A stretch of DNA of 64,000 nt from Luteolibacter luteus (lineage in GTDB: Bacteria > Verrucomicrobiota > Verrucomicrobiia > Verrucomicrobiales > Akkermansiaceae), in the NCBI RefSeq assembly GCF_012913485.1, contig NZ_CP051774.1:124001-188000 (forward strand), read 5' to 3'. A program made the translations under genes and the position numbers. Shown here in pieces: positions 1 through 15,000 of this stretch. Below the pieces are notes generated by a model, which saw only the letters and a list, made by a program, of their open reading frames with translations, searched no databases and was not told where the DNA came from. Every line of letters begins with the position of its first letter. Position 1 is the first letter of the stretch.

Positions 1-3000
1 CGGCATCGACGATGTCGATGAGCGTCGCACCCGGCGGCACGGTGGCGGTCCAATTGCCATCGCCACCCGTGGTCACCACCTGGGTGTTTCCATTCACGTC
101 GGTGATGAGGATATCCACGCCTGCCAGGCCCGGCTCACCCGGATCCTCGACACCATTGCCATTCAGGTCGGTGAAGAGGTGGCCGCTGATCGTGCCGGAG
201 CGGTAGAAGCCGTCATTCCCCGCGGAGGTATTGATGCTGGCCACCGCGGCCACCGTGGTCGGGTCATCCCCTTCCGTGCGGACATAGCCCGCGCCCGGAT
301 ACTGCGGATCGCTTTCCTGGATGTCCGCGATGGTCGTTCCCGGCGGCACCGTGGCCGTCCAGTTGCCATTCGCATCGGTGGTCACCGTGAAGGTATTGAG
401 CAGCGCGGTGGTGATGAGCACATCCACACCCGGGATGTTCGGCTCGCCCGCATCCTGCCTGCCGTTGCCATTGCTATCGATGTAGAGATGGCCGGAAACG
501 GTGGCCGGGAAGAAGAACCCGACCGGGATGCTATCGAGGCTATCACCCGCCACCGCGTCAAAGACGGTGGTCAGGGCACCCTGCGTGATCACCGAGCCTG
601 CCGGATACTCCGGATCCGCGGCATCCACCGTAGCGAAGGCCTGACCCGGCGGCACGCTGGCGGTCCAATCGCCATTCGCATCCGTGGTCACCCGCTGGGT
701 ATTGCCATTCGAATCCGTCACGAGGATGTCGACGTTCGCCAGGTTATGGATGGTCATGTCCTGGTTCCCGTTGCCATTCAGGTCGAGGTAGAGGTGGCCC
801 GTGATGATCGCCGGGACGAAGTAACCATTCACACCGCCGCTGACGGTCGAGTTCGCCACCGCCGTCACCGTGGTGAGCGGTTGCCCCTGGCGCTGCACCC
901 CGCCCTGCGGGAATTGCGGATCGCTTTCGTCGATATCGATCACCGTGGCTCCCGGAGCGACGCTCGCGGTCCAGTTGCCGGAGGCATCCGTCACCACCGT
1001 GGTGGTGATGCCATTCGAGCCGGCGACGAAGACATTCACCCCCGCAAGGTCAGGTTCCCCGGCATCCTGGATGCCATTGCCATTCACATCGACATAGAGG
1101 TGACCGGTGACGGTGGCCGCGATGTAGTAGCCATCGTTTCCACCGAAGGTATTTTGCCCGGAGAGAACGGTCACCGTATTCGGGTCCTCGCCCTCGGTCT
1201 GGGTGGCACCGGCCGGGAAATCCGGATCGGACTCGTCCATGTTGATGTTCACCGCACCCGGAGCGATCGGGGCCGACCAGTCGCCATTGGCATCGGTGGT
1301 CAGGGTGACCGGCGTGCCGAGGCTGTTGGTGACCACAAGGTCCACATTCGCCAGGTTCGGCTCACCGGAGTCCTGGGTACCGTTGCCATTCACATCGATG
1401 TAGAGGTGACCGGAGATGCTGCCCGGGAAGTAGTAGCCATTCGTTACCACGGCCACCGAGCTGCCATTCGCAGCAGTCACAGTATCCGTGCCATCTCCTT
1501 CCGTGCGCACGAAGTCAGTGGTGAAGAGCGGATCGGCTTCATTCACCGTGGCGGTGACGGGACCCGGCGGCACGCTGGCCACCCAGATGCCATCGGCATT
1601 CGTCAGCACGAACTGCGAACCATTCACCGCGGTGACCTGCACCGGCACATTCGCCAGGCCCGGCTCACCCGTATCACGGACACCGTTACCATTGAGGTCA
1701 TTGTAGATCACGCCCGTGACCGAGGTCGCGAGGTAGTAGCCATCGATGCCGCCATCCACCGTCGTACCCGCGAGGGCCTCGACCGTATTCGGATCTTCGC
1801 CTTCGCGATGCAGCGCACCCACAGGGAACTGCGGATCGCTTTCATCCACATTGATAGTGGTGGTGCCGGTCGGCACGCTGACGGTCCAGTTGCCCAGGCC
1901 ATCGGTCTCGACAAGGTGCGGCTGGCCGAGTGAATCCGTGATGACCACGGTGATATTCGCCAGGTTCGGCTCGCCGGCGTCCTGCGCGCCGCTGTCATTC
2001 ACATCTAGATAGATGTGACCCGTGATGGTGCCGAGGATCTCATAGGCGAGCGGCGGGATCACCGTCGGCCCCGCGGTGCTGGTGGTCACGGTCACCGGAT
2101 CAGTGCCGGTCACGAGGGTGCCACCGACCGGGAAATCCGGATCGGTCTGATCCACATCCACGATCGTGCTGCCTGGCGGGACCTGGATGCTCCAGTCGCC
2201 ATTGCTATCGGTCGTGACCACATGGACCACGCCATTGCTATCGGTCACGATGATATCGACACCCGCCAATGGTGGATCGCCCGGATCCTGGAGGCCATTG
2301 CCGTCGTTATCCACGAAGAGGTGGCCGCTGAGGGACGTGGAGACATAGAAGCCATCCTTGCCCGCATCCGCGATCACCCCTGCCACGGCGGTCACCGTGG
2401 TCGGATCCGTGCCCTGTGTCTGCGTCGCGGCAGCCGGGATCTGGCCATTCGTGTCGGTGATGTCGACAATCGTCGCACCCGGCGGCACGGCAGCCGTCCA
2501 GCGGCCGTCGCCGCCCGTGGTCACGGTCTGCGTGTTGCCGAGGCTGTCGGTGATCAGCACGGTGACATTCGCGATGCCCGCTTCCGTCCCCTGCTGCGTG
2601 CCATTGCCATTCGTATCGTCATAGATCACGCCGGTGACGCTGGCGGCCACGTAGTAGCCATCGGTGCCAGCCTGGGTGATCACATTCGGCACGGCATTCA
2701 CGAGGTTCGGATTCGTGCCCGCGGTCTGGACCGAAGCGGACGGCATGTCCGGATCGGTGGTGACCACCTGAACCTGGGTCGAGCCCGGAGGCACGATGGC
2801 ACTCCAGAGACCCGCAGTATCCGTCACGACCGTCTGGAGCGCGCCATTGCTATCGGTGATGATGACATCGATGTTCGCGATGCCCGGCTCGCTCGGCTCG
2901 CGGGTGCCGTTGCCATTCACATCGAGGAAGACCAGACCGGTGATGGTGGCCGGGAAATAGTAGCCATCATTTCCGGCGGAGACGCTCGTTCCGGCGACGG

Positions 3001-6000
3001 CGGTCACCGTGGTCGGATCCGTGCCCTCGCGGCGGGTCGCGCCATTCGGGAAGGTCGCATCGAGCTCGAGGATATCGGCGGTCGTCTCACCCGGCGGCAC
3101 GCTGGCCGTCCAGATGCCAGAGGCATTCGTGGTCACGTCGCGGATGGCACCGGTGCTATCGGTGACGCGCACGATCACATTCGCCAGCGGCTCATCGATG
3201 CCATTGAAGGCGCCATCGCCATTCACATCGCGATAGACAAAGCCCTGCACCTCGGCAGCGCGGTAGAAGCCATCACTGCCCGCATTCACGGACTGCCCGG
3301 CCACCGCGGTGACGCTGGAGGGATTCGTGCCTTCCTTCTGCACCATGCCGACGAAGGGCAAGGTGGCCGTGACAACGGTAACCTGCGTCGTCCCCGGTGG
3401 CACGCTGGCCGTCCAGAGGCCATCGGCATCGGTGACGACAGTCTGCGTGCTGTTGTTCGAATCGAGGATCTCGACGCTGACTCCGCCCAAGCCCGGCTCG
3501 CCCGCATCGCGGAAGCCATTGCCATTCGTATCGGAGTAAACGAGGCCGTTGATCGAGGACGCGAGGTAGAAGCCCGCGGCACCACCGGCCGGAGTATTCT
3601 GTCCCGCCTCGGCATTCACCGTGACCGGATCCGTGCCCGCGGTCTGCGTGGCACCCGCAGGAATCTGCGGATCGCTGTTCACGATGTCGATGGTCGTCTG
3701 GCCCGGCGGCACGCTGGCGGTCCAGTTCCCGCTCGCATCCGTGGTCACCGTCTGCGTGTTGCCATTCGAGTCCGTGATCAGCACATCCACACCGGCCAAG
3801 CCCGGCTCACCGGAGTCCTCGGTGCCATTACCATTCACATCCGTGAAGAGGTGGCCGCTGACGGTCGCCGGTTGATAGAAGCCATCATTCCCCGCGAAGG
3901 TATCCAGGCTGCCCACGGCGAAGACGAGCGAAGGATCGGTGCCCTCGGTCTGGAGATAAGCGGCGGGATAATCCGGATCCGCCTTGTCGATGCTCACGAT
4001 CGTATTGCCCGGCGGCACGGTGGCGAACCAATCGCCATTGGCATTGGTGACGACGGTCTGGGTGTTGTTGATCGCGCTGGTCACCCGGACGTTCACGTTC
4101 CCCAGATTCGGCTCACCGGCATCCTGAGTGCCGTTGCCATTCGTATCGACATACAGATGGCCGCGGACCGTGGCCGGGAAGAAGAAGCCCACTGGCGTGC
4201 TGCCGGTCGTCGTTCCCGCCACCGCGGTGATCGGGGTGATCAGGCTGCCCTGCGTCACCGTGGAGCCGGAGGGATACTCCGGGTCGTTGGTATCGATCGC
4301 GGCAGTCACCAGGCCCGGTGGCACGCTGGCCGACCAATCGCCTTCCGCATCCGTCACGACCGTCTGGGTATTCCCCAGGGAGTCGGTGATGAGGATGTTC
4401 ACGTTCGCCAGGTCGTGGATCACGAAGTCCTGGTTCCCATTGCCATTCAGGTCGAGATAGAGGTGACCCGTGACGATAGCCGGCGTGAAGAAGCCGGCGG
4501 AGCCCGCAGGCGTATCCGCACCGGCCACAGCCGTTACCGTGGTCAGCGGGCTGCCCTCGGTCTGGGTCGATCCGGCCGGATATTGCGCATCCGCTTCATC
4601 GATATCGATGACCGTGGTGCCCGGTGGCACGCTGGCGATCCAGTTGCCATCCGCGCCGGTCACCACCGTGCGGGTGTTGCCGTTCGAGTCGCGGACAAAG
4701 ATGTTCACGCCGGCCAAGGCTGGCTCACTTGGATCCTGGACTCCGTTGCCATTCGTATCGGCATAGAGATGACCGCTCACGGTGCCCGGCTGGTAGAAGC
4801 CGGCGGAAGAACCGGAAGGCGTGGCCTGGCCGGAAACCGCGGTGACCGTCACCGGATCATTGCCCACGGTCTGCACCGAGCCTGCCGGGAGACCGGCATT
4901 GTCGATGTCCACAAGCGTGGTGCCCGGCGGCACGCTGACGCTCCAGTTGCCATCCTCATCGGTCGTGACGATGTGCTGCTCACCGAGGCTATCGGTGACA
5001 ATGATATTGATGCCCTCAAGGCCCGGCTCGCCCGGATCGCGGACGCCATTGCCATTCGTATCGGAGAAGAGCGAGCCATTCACCGTGCCCGGGAAATAGT
5101 AGCCATTGCTTTCCACGGCGGTGGTGGAATTCACCACGGCGACCACGGTATCGCTGCCATCACCCACCGTGCGCTGGAAGCCGCTTGGGAAGGCCGGGCC
5201 GGTCTCGAGCACCGTCGCGGTCGTGCTGCCCGGCGGCACCGTGGCCGTCCAGACGCCGAGCTCATTCGTCACCACCTGCTGGGTGGCGCCATTCACATCG
5301 GTGACCTCGACGGTCACACCGGCAAGGCCCGGCTCGTTCGGATCGCGAACGCCATCGTGATTGAGATCGACGAAGATCGCCCCGGTCATGCTGGTGGAGA
5401 GATAGAAGCCATCGATGCCCGCGCTCACGGTGGCACCCGCTTCCGCAGTCACCACGGTGGGATCCGTGCCTTCGCTGGAAACGGCACCTGCCGGGAACTG
5501 CGGATCGGCCGTGGAAACCTTCACCGTCGTCCCGCCCGGCGGCACGCTGGCGGTCCAATCGCCGGTGGCATTGGTCACGACCACCTGCACCTTGTCCAAG
5601 GCGTCGGTGATGATCACATCGACGTTCTCGAGGTCTGGCTCGCCGGAGTCCTGCGTGCCATTGCCATTCGTATCCACGTAGAGGTGGCCGGTCAGGGTGC
5701 CAATGAGCTTGTAGCCGATCGGGCCGGTCGAGGTGTTCTCGCCGCCCACGGCAACCACGGTCACCGGATCGCTGCCCTGGCTCAGGGTGCCTCCCGCGGG
5801 GAACTGCGGATCATTCTGATCCACATCCACCACGGTGCTGCCCGGAGGAACCGGCACGGACCAATTGCCGCTGGCATCCGTCTGGGTCACGTGAGGATTT
5901 CCGAGGCTATCGGTCACATTGATCGTGACACCGCCGAGGCCCGGCTCGCCCGCGTCTTCCTGGCCGTTGCCATTCGTATCGACATACAGGTGACCGCTCA

Positions 6001-9000
6001 CGGTCGCCCCGAGATAGAAGCCCACCGGCGTGCTATTCACCGTCTGGCCGGCAAGTGCGTTGAAGAGCGTCGTCGCGGCACCTTCCGTCACGGTGTAGCC
6101 GGTCGGATACTGCGGATCGTTCGAGTCAACCGTCGCGCTGGCTGCACCTGGCGGCACGGTGGCCGTCCAGTCACCATTCGCATCGGTGGTCACGCGCTGT
6201 GTATTGCCGAGGCTATCGGTCACCAGCACATCCACGTTCGGCAGGTTGTGCGTCACGAAGTCCTGCGTGCCATTGCCATTTAGGTCGAGATAGAGGTGAC
6301 CCTTGATCACCGCCGGGATGAAGAGACCCACCGGGGTGCTCGCGCGGGTCTCACCCGCCACGGCGGTCGTGTTCCCGATGATCTCGCCCTGCGTCTGCAT
6401 CGCACCGGCCGGATACTGCAGATCAGCTTCGTCCACATTGGAAAGCGTGGTGCCGGGTGGCACGCTGACGCTCCAGTTGCCACCGGCATCCGTGACCACG
6501 GTCTGGCTGCCGCCATTCGAGTCGGAGATGAAGACATTCACGCCCGGAAGGTTCGGCTCGCTGCCGTCCTGCACGCCGTTGCCATTCGTATCGACATACA
6601 GGTGCCCGGTGACGGTCGCCGCCAGATAGTAGCCGGTAGCTGTCGTGGCCGCGGTGTCCTGACCGGCGACTGCGGTCAGGGTAAGCGGATCGGCACCGGA
6701 AGTGAGCACGGAGCCCGCGGGCAATCCGGCATTCACCACATCCACGGTGACGGTCCCCGGAGGCACGGAGGCGGTCCAGTTGCCGCTCGCATTCGTCACC
6801 ACGGTCTGCGTCTCGCCGAGGCTATCGACGATGGTCAAAGAGATTCCCTCGAGGCCGGGCTCTCCCGCCTCTTCCTCACCATTGCCATTCGTGTCGGAGA
6901 AGAGATGACCGCTGATGGTACCGGTGAAGTAATAACCGGCACCGGTGAAGTTCACCGGCGGACCGGTGACCACGTTCTTGGTTTCCGTGGTGAGGCCGAA
7001 GGTCTTCTGGAAGCCCGCCGGGAAGGCCGGGCCGCTTTCAACGATCGTGCAGGTGGTGCTACCCGGCGGCACGCTGGCCACCCAGACACCCTGTTCGTTC
7101 GTGACAACCGTCTGGTCCTGGCCGTTCGAATCCGTCACGGTCACGCTCACGTTGGCCAGTCCCGGTTCACCCTCATCGCGGACGCCGTTGTGATTGAGAT
7201 CCACGAAGATCGTGCCGGTCACGGAGGTGGCGATGAAGTAGCCATCATTCCCCGCGCTCACCGTGGTGCCCGCGACGGCCGTCACGACCGTCGGATCCGT
7301 GCCTTCTCGCTGCACGGCACCCGCCGGGAACTGCGGATCGAGCGTATTCACCTTCGCCGAGGTGCTGCCCGGTGGAACATTCACGATCCAATTGCCAAGG
7401 GCATCCGTTTCCACGGTGTGGACCGCACCGAGCGAATCCGTCACGACAACATCGATCCCGGCCATGTCCTGCTCGCCCGGATCCTGGTCGTTGTCGCCAT
7501 TGATGTCGTAGTAAAGGTGACCCGTCACCACGCCGAGGATCTCATAGCCGATCGGAGCTACGGGAACCGTCGTACCAGCCACCGCGGTCACGGTGACCGG
7601 ATCGGCACCGGCGGTAAGGGTTCCACCGGCAGGGAACTGCGGATCGGATTGATCCACATCCACCAGGGTCGCACCCGGCGGCACGCTCAGCGACCAGTTG
7701 CCATCGGTACCGGTGGTGACCACGTGGACCACGCCATTGCTGTCGGTCACGATGACATCGACGCTCGGCAGGTTCGGCTCGCCCGGATTCTGGATGCCAT
7801 CGCCATTCGTATCCACGAAGAGGTGACCGCTCACGGTCGCCGCGACGTAGAAGCCATCCTTGCCGCCATCCACCGTCGCACCGGCGACTGCCGTCACGGT
7901 GGTGGGGTCAGTGCCCTGGATCTGCACGGCTCCGCTCGGGATGGCCGGGGATGCTTGATCGAGATCTGCGGTCGTCGTGCCTGGCGGGACCAAGGCGGTC
8001 CAGCGGCCGTCGGCGGCGGTCGTCACGGTCTGCGGATTGCCGAGGCTATCGGTCACCAGCACGTTGACTCCGGCGATACCAGGCTCCCCTGCTTGCTGGG
8101 TGCCGTTGCCATTCGTATCGAGATAGATCACGCCGGTCACAGTCGAGGCCACATAGTAGCCGTGCACGCCTGCCGAAACATTGCCCGCGGCAACAGCGGT
8201 CACCGTCCGTGGATCCGTGCCGATCGTCAGCGTGGCACCCGCCGGGAATTGCGGATCGCTCGTCACCACCCGCACCGTGGTCGCACCCGGAGGCACGATC
8301 GCGCTCCAATTGCCGCTGATTGCGGTGGAGACCACCTGCACCGCGCCGTTGCTGTCGGTGATCTCGATGTCGAGATTGCCGATGCCCGTTTCGTTCGGCT
8401 CCTGAGTGCCGTTGCCGTTCGTATCGAGGAACACGTAACCGGTCACCGTGCCGGGGAAATAGTAGCCATCCGTGCCACCATCCACCGGGCTGCCGGCGAT
8501 GGCAGTCACGGTATTCGGATCGGTGCCTTCACTCTGCTGGCCGCCAGCCGGGAACGTGATGTCCTGGGTGATCACATCCACCGTGGTCGTGCCCGGTGGC
8601 ACGCTCAGGGTCCAGCTGCCATCCGTAGCGGTGAGGGCATCGCGGCTCACGCCGAGGCTATCGGTCACGCGGACGATCACGCCCTCGAGTCCCGGCTCAC
8701 CGGCATCGCGGCTGCCATTGCCATTCACATCGCGGTAGACCACGCCTGCCACCGTAGAGGGCAGGAAATAGCCATCATTCCCCGCGTTCACGCTGCTGCC
8801 GGCGACTGCGGTCACCATCGTCGGATCGGTGCCTTCGGTCTGGGTCACACCGGCCGGGAATTGCGGATCGGTGGTCACCACCTTCGCGCTGGTCGTGCCC
8901 GGCGGCACGGCGGCCGTCCAGACGCCGAGGGCATCCGTGGCCACGGTGCGGGTGGCACCGGTGGAGTCCGTGATGGTGATGTCGATATCCGGGATCGGCA

Positions 9001-12000
9001 GTTCACCGGCATCGCGGGTGCCATTGCCATTCCGGTCGAGATAGAGAATACCGGTGACGGTTGCGGATTGATAGAAGCCGGTCGCCACTCCCACCGGGGT
9101 GGTCGAGCCCGCCACCGCGGTGATGGTCACGGGATCCTGGCCGACCGTGCGCGTGGCACCGCTCGGGATCTGCGGATCCGTATCAACGATGTCCACCAGG
9201 GTGCTGCCCGGCGGGACGCTGGCGGTCCAATTGCCAGCTCCATCGGTCACGACGGTGCGGACGGCACCCGTGGAGTCCGTAATCTGGATGTCCACTCCGG
9301 CGAGGCCCGGCTCACCGGCATCCTCGACGCCATTGCCATTCGTATCGGAGAAGAGGTGGCCGGTCAGGATTGCAGGCTGATAGAAGCCATCGACGCCTGC
9401 CGGGGTATCGACTCCCGCCACCGCGTTCACGGTGTTCGGATCGCTGCCTTCAGTCTGTTGATAGCCGGTCGGATACTGAGGATCGGCATTGTCGATATCG
9501 ACGATCGTCGTGCCCGGAGGAACGGAGGCCGTCCAGTTGCCATTCACATCTGTGGTGACGCGCAAGGTGCTGCCGGTCGATGTGGTGATCACCACATCCA
9601 CATTCGGAAGATTCGGCTCACCCGCCTGCTGCGAGCCATTGCCATTCGTATCGATGTAAAGGCGTCCGCTGATCCTGGCCGGAACGAAGAAGCCATCCTT
9701 GCCTGCATTGGCAGTGGAGCCAGCCACGGCGGTCACCGTGGTCGGATCCGTGCCCTGGGTGCGGACGGAATTCGCCGGGATGTCCGGATCGGTATCGACG
9801 ATGTCGGCGATCGTCGCGCCCGGTGGCACGTCCACGCTCCAGTTCCCCTCACTATCGGTCACCACCGTGCGTTGCACGTTCAGGCTATCCGTGATGATCA
9901 GGGAAACGCCGGGCAGTGCCGGTTCGCCCACGTCTTCCACGCCATTGCCATTCGTATCGATATAAAGATGACCGATCACCTTCGCTGGCAGGAAATATCC
10001 ATCGATGCCTGCGGAGACGACCTGCGCGGCAACTGCAAGCACGCTGGTCGGATTCTCACCCTGGGTCTGGGTCGCACCGGCCGGGAATTGAGGATCGGTC
10101 ACGACCACCAAGGCCGTGGTGGTGCCCGGCGGCACGGAGGCCGACCAGTTGCCCGCGGAATTCGTTTCGATCGTCTGGGTCGCACCCGTGCTGGAGGTGA
10201 CGAGGATATCGATCCCCGCCAGCGAGGTTTCGCCCGCGTCCTGCACACCGTTGCCATTGGCATCGAGATAGACATGGCCCGTCACCGTGGCCGGGAAATA
10301 GTAGCCATCCTTGCCCGCCGGGGTGCTGGTGCCTGCGACGGCGGTCACCACCGTCGGATCCGTGCCTTCACGCTGCACGGCACCCGTCGGGAAGCTGGCG
10401 TCGAGTTCCAGCACGTCCACCGTGGTGCTGCCCGGAGGCACGCTCACGGTCCAGTCACCGGTCGCATTGGTGGTGACATTCCGCACCACGCCGAGCGAGT
10501 CGGTGATGCGCACGATCACGCCCTGCAGACCGCTGTCGGCTCCGTCTTCGATGCTATTGCCGAGGATGTCGCGATACACTCGGCCGGTCAGCGTGGCCGG
10601 GATGTAGTAGCCATCGTTTCCGGCGCTCACCGTGGCATTCGGATTGGCAGTCACCGTGGTCGGATCATTGCCTTCGGTCTGCTGCGAGTTCGCAGGCGGA
10701 GACACCACCTTCGCGGTGGTCGTCCCCGGTGGCACGGTCGCGGTCCAGGTGCCATTCGCACCCGTCGTGACGGTCTGGGTAGCGTTGTTGGAATCGGTGA
10801 TGAGGATTTCCGCACCGGCGATGTTCGGCTCGCCTTCCTGCTGCGTGCCATTGCCATTCGTGTCGATGTAGAGGTGACCGGTGACAATGCCCGGGCGCTC
10901 CTCGACGAAATTCGCGGGCGCCGTCGCCCCGGCATTCAGCAGCAGTGAGACACGGCGGGCCACGCCGCCATCGCTATCGGAAACAAAGAGGTAACCGCTC
11001 ACCGGCGTCTGGGTCACGATGTAGTAACCCGGTGCCAGACCCGTGAAGGAGTAGCTGCCATTCGCCGCCGTGGTGGTGGTCGTGGAGACCGCATTGGCAC
11101 CGTCATCCGGCAGGCCATTGCCATTCGGGTCGGTCAGCAGCGTGATCGTCACCCCGGCCATGCCCGCATCGCCGGTGTTATCGTTGTTCGTGTCCTCCAG
11201 GACCGTGCCGGCAATGGTGCCGAGGCTGGCATTCGGCACGAAGCCGAAGTCCACGGTGTTGTTCGTGACATTCGCCACCACGCTGAAGCCCTGCGTGATT
11301 ACCGGCGTGCCGCGGCCACCCGCCTGCTCGCCATTGTCATCATTGTCCGTGGCATTCACCGATGCCGCGGTCGGCACGGAGGAAAGCGGTGCCGTGGCCA
11401 GCGCGCCGAAGCTGCCGAAGTTCGAAGCAGGGATATAGATGAAATACGATCCCGGCACCACATTCGCGAAGCTGTAAACGCCCCCGAGACCGGAGGTGGT
11501 CACGCGATAAGGCTGCACAGCCAGCGGATTGTCGCCGGTGCGGAAGAGCTGCAGCGTGACATTCGCGATGCCCGACTCCGTGGCGCTATCGTAGAGGCCG
11601 TTGTTGTTGATGTCCGCCCACACCAGGTTCCCGATGCTGCCGAGCGCGGTGGTGTTCGTCGTATCGAGGAAATCGTTTCCGGAGGAAGTCGCGGAAGCCG
11701 CCACCGTCACCGGGATGCGGTTGTCATTCGGGAATGTCCTGTCGCCCGTGCTGACAAAACCGGACGGATCGGTCTCGATCACCACATAGCTTCCCGGCGG
11801 GACCAGGTTGAAGGCATAGCTGCCCACCGTGGCGCTGGTCGAGGTCAGGGTGGTGGCATAGAGCGTGCCGTCGGACGGATTGCCGTCGCCATTCGGGTCG
11901 GTGTAGAGCTCGATCGTCACACCGCCGATGCCTGCTTCGACATCCGTGAGCAGCCCGTTGGCATTGGTGTCGTTGCGGACCTGCCCGGTGATGTTCGCGT

Positions 12001-15000
12001 AGAGCGCGGGGTTGATGTAGAGATCGAGGAAGTTGTTCCCCGTCGATGGCGTGAAGCTGGTGAGCGTCACCGCGATGCGGTTGTCATTCGCGCCATCGGT
12101 ATCGGCCACGCTGTTGAAGCCGGTCGGGTCGGACTCGACCACGGCGTAGGTTCCCAGCGCAAGGCCGAGGAATTCATAGGAGCCATCCGCCGCGGTCGTG
12201 GTGACCGCGAGCAAGGTATTGTCGGACGAGTAGAGGCTCACCACCACATTCGCCAGCGGGGTGTCACCGCCGCCGAAGCCGGAGGTGCCCTTGTCTTCCA
12301 GGACGAGGCCCTTGATGCTGCCCGCCGTGGTGATCAGCGAGGCCGAGCCGCTGGTCGGAGGAACGGCATCGCCATTCGAATCCGTGGCATAGTTCACCAC
12401 CGCGTTGTTCACGGCGGGGTTCGCCTGGCCCTTCACCTTCAGGGTGACAGAGATGGTCTGCGTGGCACCCACCGCCAGGCTGCCGCTGCCGGTGATGTCA
12501 TTCCACAGCAAGCTGCCGGAGCCGACCGCATTCGGAGCGAGCGATGAGGAAACGTATTCGAAGGTCTCATTCGAATACATGTCTTCCAGCGGGAGATTCG
12601 GGATCGCGGTCGAGCCCGTGTTCTGCACCGCGATGCTGAAGACCACGTTTTCCCCCTTCCCTGCCGTGCCCGAGGCCGGGCTCACGACCGTCTTGGAAAC
12701 GGACACGCGCGGACGCGTGACGATGACCGAGGCGGAGCTATTCGACGTCGCCGTGCCGCCGGTCGCGGTGGCATTGTTCGTCACCGTGCCGCTCACCGAG
12801 TTCGTGGTGAAGTTCACGAAGATCTCCGCCGCCTGGCCTTGCGCCAGCGGGCCGACATTCGACCAGCTCAGCGTGCCACCCGAAGCGGTGCTCGGTGCTG
12901 TGGAAGCGGAAACATAGGTGAGGCTCGCCGTCGGGAAGGTATCGGTGAGGGACACCGTGGAAAGCGCCGTCCCCCCGGTATTCACCACGCGCAGACGGAA
13001 CTGGACCGCCTGCCCTGCACTCACTTGGCCGCTGGCCGGAGAGACCAGGACCTTGGTGAGCGAGATGCCATCCACCGGAGTCGCGGCAGGAACCGTCGCG
13101 GTGTCCGTGGAGACGTCGTTGGAATCCCTCACGTCCACATAGCTCACGCTGAGGGCACTGCCCGCGGGGGCGTAAAGGGTACCGTTGTTGTTCGATCCCG
13201 CGACCGTCGCGCTGGCGGGAACCGTGGCGGTGAAGACGCCGGTATTCACCCCGGTCTCGGTCAGCGTGATCGTTTCCGTGTCACCGGTGCTGCTGGTCAG
13301 CGTGACGATGACCGTTTCGACCTGTGCGGGATTCTGGTTCTGGTCGAGGTCCGTCACCCGGATCACGATCGACTCACCCGGGGCATAGGTCAGCGTGCTG
13401 GCCCCGCCAGTGGTGAAGAACTCCGTGGTCGAAGGCGTGCCGACATCCCGGAAGCTCATGTTGACCGAAGTCGAGCGCTGCGAGGTCACCGTGCCTTCGA
13501 AGCCTTCGCGCGCGGTCGCGGCGATGGAATAGGCACCCGTGGTGGATCCGGTGCGCCACACATACTCATAGGTCTTCGCGGAAGCCGTGGTGGCCACCAC
13601 GTTCGCGGCGACGAGGCTGGTCGTGATGTCGTCCGCGGTTCCGGGACCATCGATCGCGAGACCCACGCTGGTGATGTCATAGGCGCCGAAGGGATCGCCC
13701 ACCACCGTGCGGACATAGAGCACCTGGCCGTTGAAGGGATTCGTGACCAGCGAGCCGCCCGGATACGGCGCATCGTAAACGCCGATCGAGTCAGTATGGA
13801 TCACCGTGGTCGTCGGGATCGTGATGCGCGAATTCTTGGTCGTGCTGTCGTAGTCGATCCGGAAGCTGAGACCGGCCACCGAGTTCACGATATCCAGCGA
13901 GAGCGCCTGGCCGGATGGGATCGTCACGGCACTGGACAAGGCCGGGAAACCGAAGGTCAAGCTGGTGCCGTTCTGCGTGGTCGAGTTGCTGGTGGCGACC
14001 GTGGTCGTGCCGTAGCGGAGCACCGCGCTGATCGCGGGCGTGGCCGGCATGGTGCCGGAGGCCACGGTGTAGAAAACATTGCCGCTCAGGACCGCTCCCG
14101 TCGGCAGGATCAGGTTCTCCGCAAGCACCGGAGTCTGCGTGAAGGTCAGGGAGCTGGAAGACGTCGCCGGCTTGATCGGCACGGACACCGTCGACCACGC
14201 ATCATTCCCGGTGGTCCAGGAAGATGTCACGGATCCGGCCACACCGGGCTTGGTGGAAGCCACGGCCCGCACGCCATCGTTGTTCGCGGTGCCTTGGATC
14301 GCATTGTAGAGATCCGTCTGGCCCGCCGCGGAGGTCGAGGTCCGCGAGTCATCCAGCGCCATCGTGGCGTAAACGAGATCGCCCGCAGCCGCAGTCACCG
14401 CAACAGTAGCGGAGGTGCCGCTGCCCGAGTTCGCCACCGCCGTGCCCAGCGGCGTCGTCTGATCGACACCCGTAAAGGTGGTCACGCCGACATGCAGCGA
14501 GTCATCCGAAGCGATACCCGTTCCCGTCACGACCACATTCGCCGTGCCGCTCGCCGGAGCGACGAGACGCCAGAGCTGGGTCACCACTTCCTGCGTGGAG
14601 TTCCGGCTCAGCACCAGGGTCAGCGGCACGCCTCCATAAGTCACGCTGCTGATGTTGATGCCAGCCGTGCCGTCATCCTCGTAATTCAGCGCTACCAGCA
14701 TCAAGCGGTTCGAACCGGTGCCGGTGGTATGCGAGACGGAAAGCGAGGAGATCGGGCCATTCGAGGAACCCGTGGTCGTCGCAGCCGCCGCGATCGTCGC
14801 GGTGCCGGAGGTGAGGTTCGCGGTGGAAGAAGTCGTCGTGTCGTTTGTGAGGACCGGATCGATACGGTCGAGGTCCTGGTCCGGGGAGCCGATGCCGTCC
14901 GCGCTCAGGTAGAGGATCTTGCTTGGCGATGGCGTGCCGATCGAAGACGCGCCGGTCGCGGTCTCGCCATACACCGGATCGGTGTAGGAAACGCTGAGGC

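Larger units (their letters stand above)
1..10885 (-). repeat. Array of 36 tandem ~306-bp (102-aa) units inside the giant gene
   Basis: The segment encoding G-H-L-Y/F-x-D-x-N-G-N-G recurs at about 10850, 10557, 10250, 9945, 9640, 9330 and onward to 150, a mean spacing of ~306 bp. Each unit carries a calcium-type loop, a TDxxGxW strand, a VPPG turn, a DPxxPxG segment and a closing DG(Y/F)(Y/F). The array is cut by the left edge, so 36 is a minimum. Units are diverged, not identical, so this is protein-level repetition under selection, not recent slippage. Confidence 0.95.

Noticed and set aside
1..10885. CRISPR-like or satellite DNA interpretation of the 306-bp periodicity
   Set aside because: The repeats are coding, in frame, too long and diverged at DNA level while conserved at protein level.
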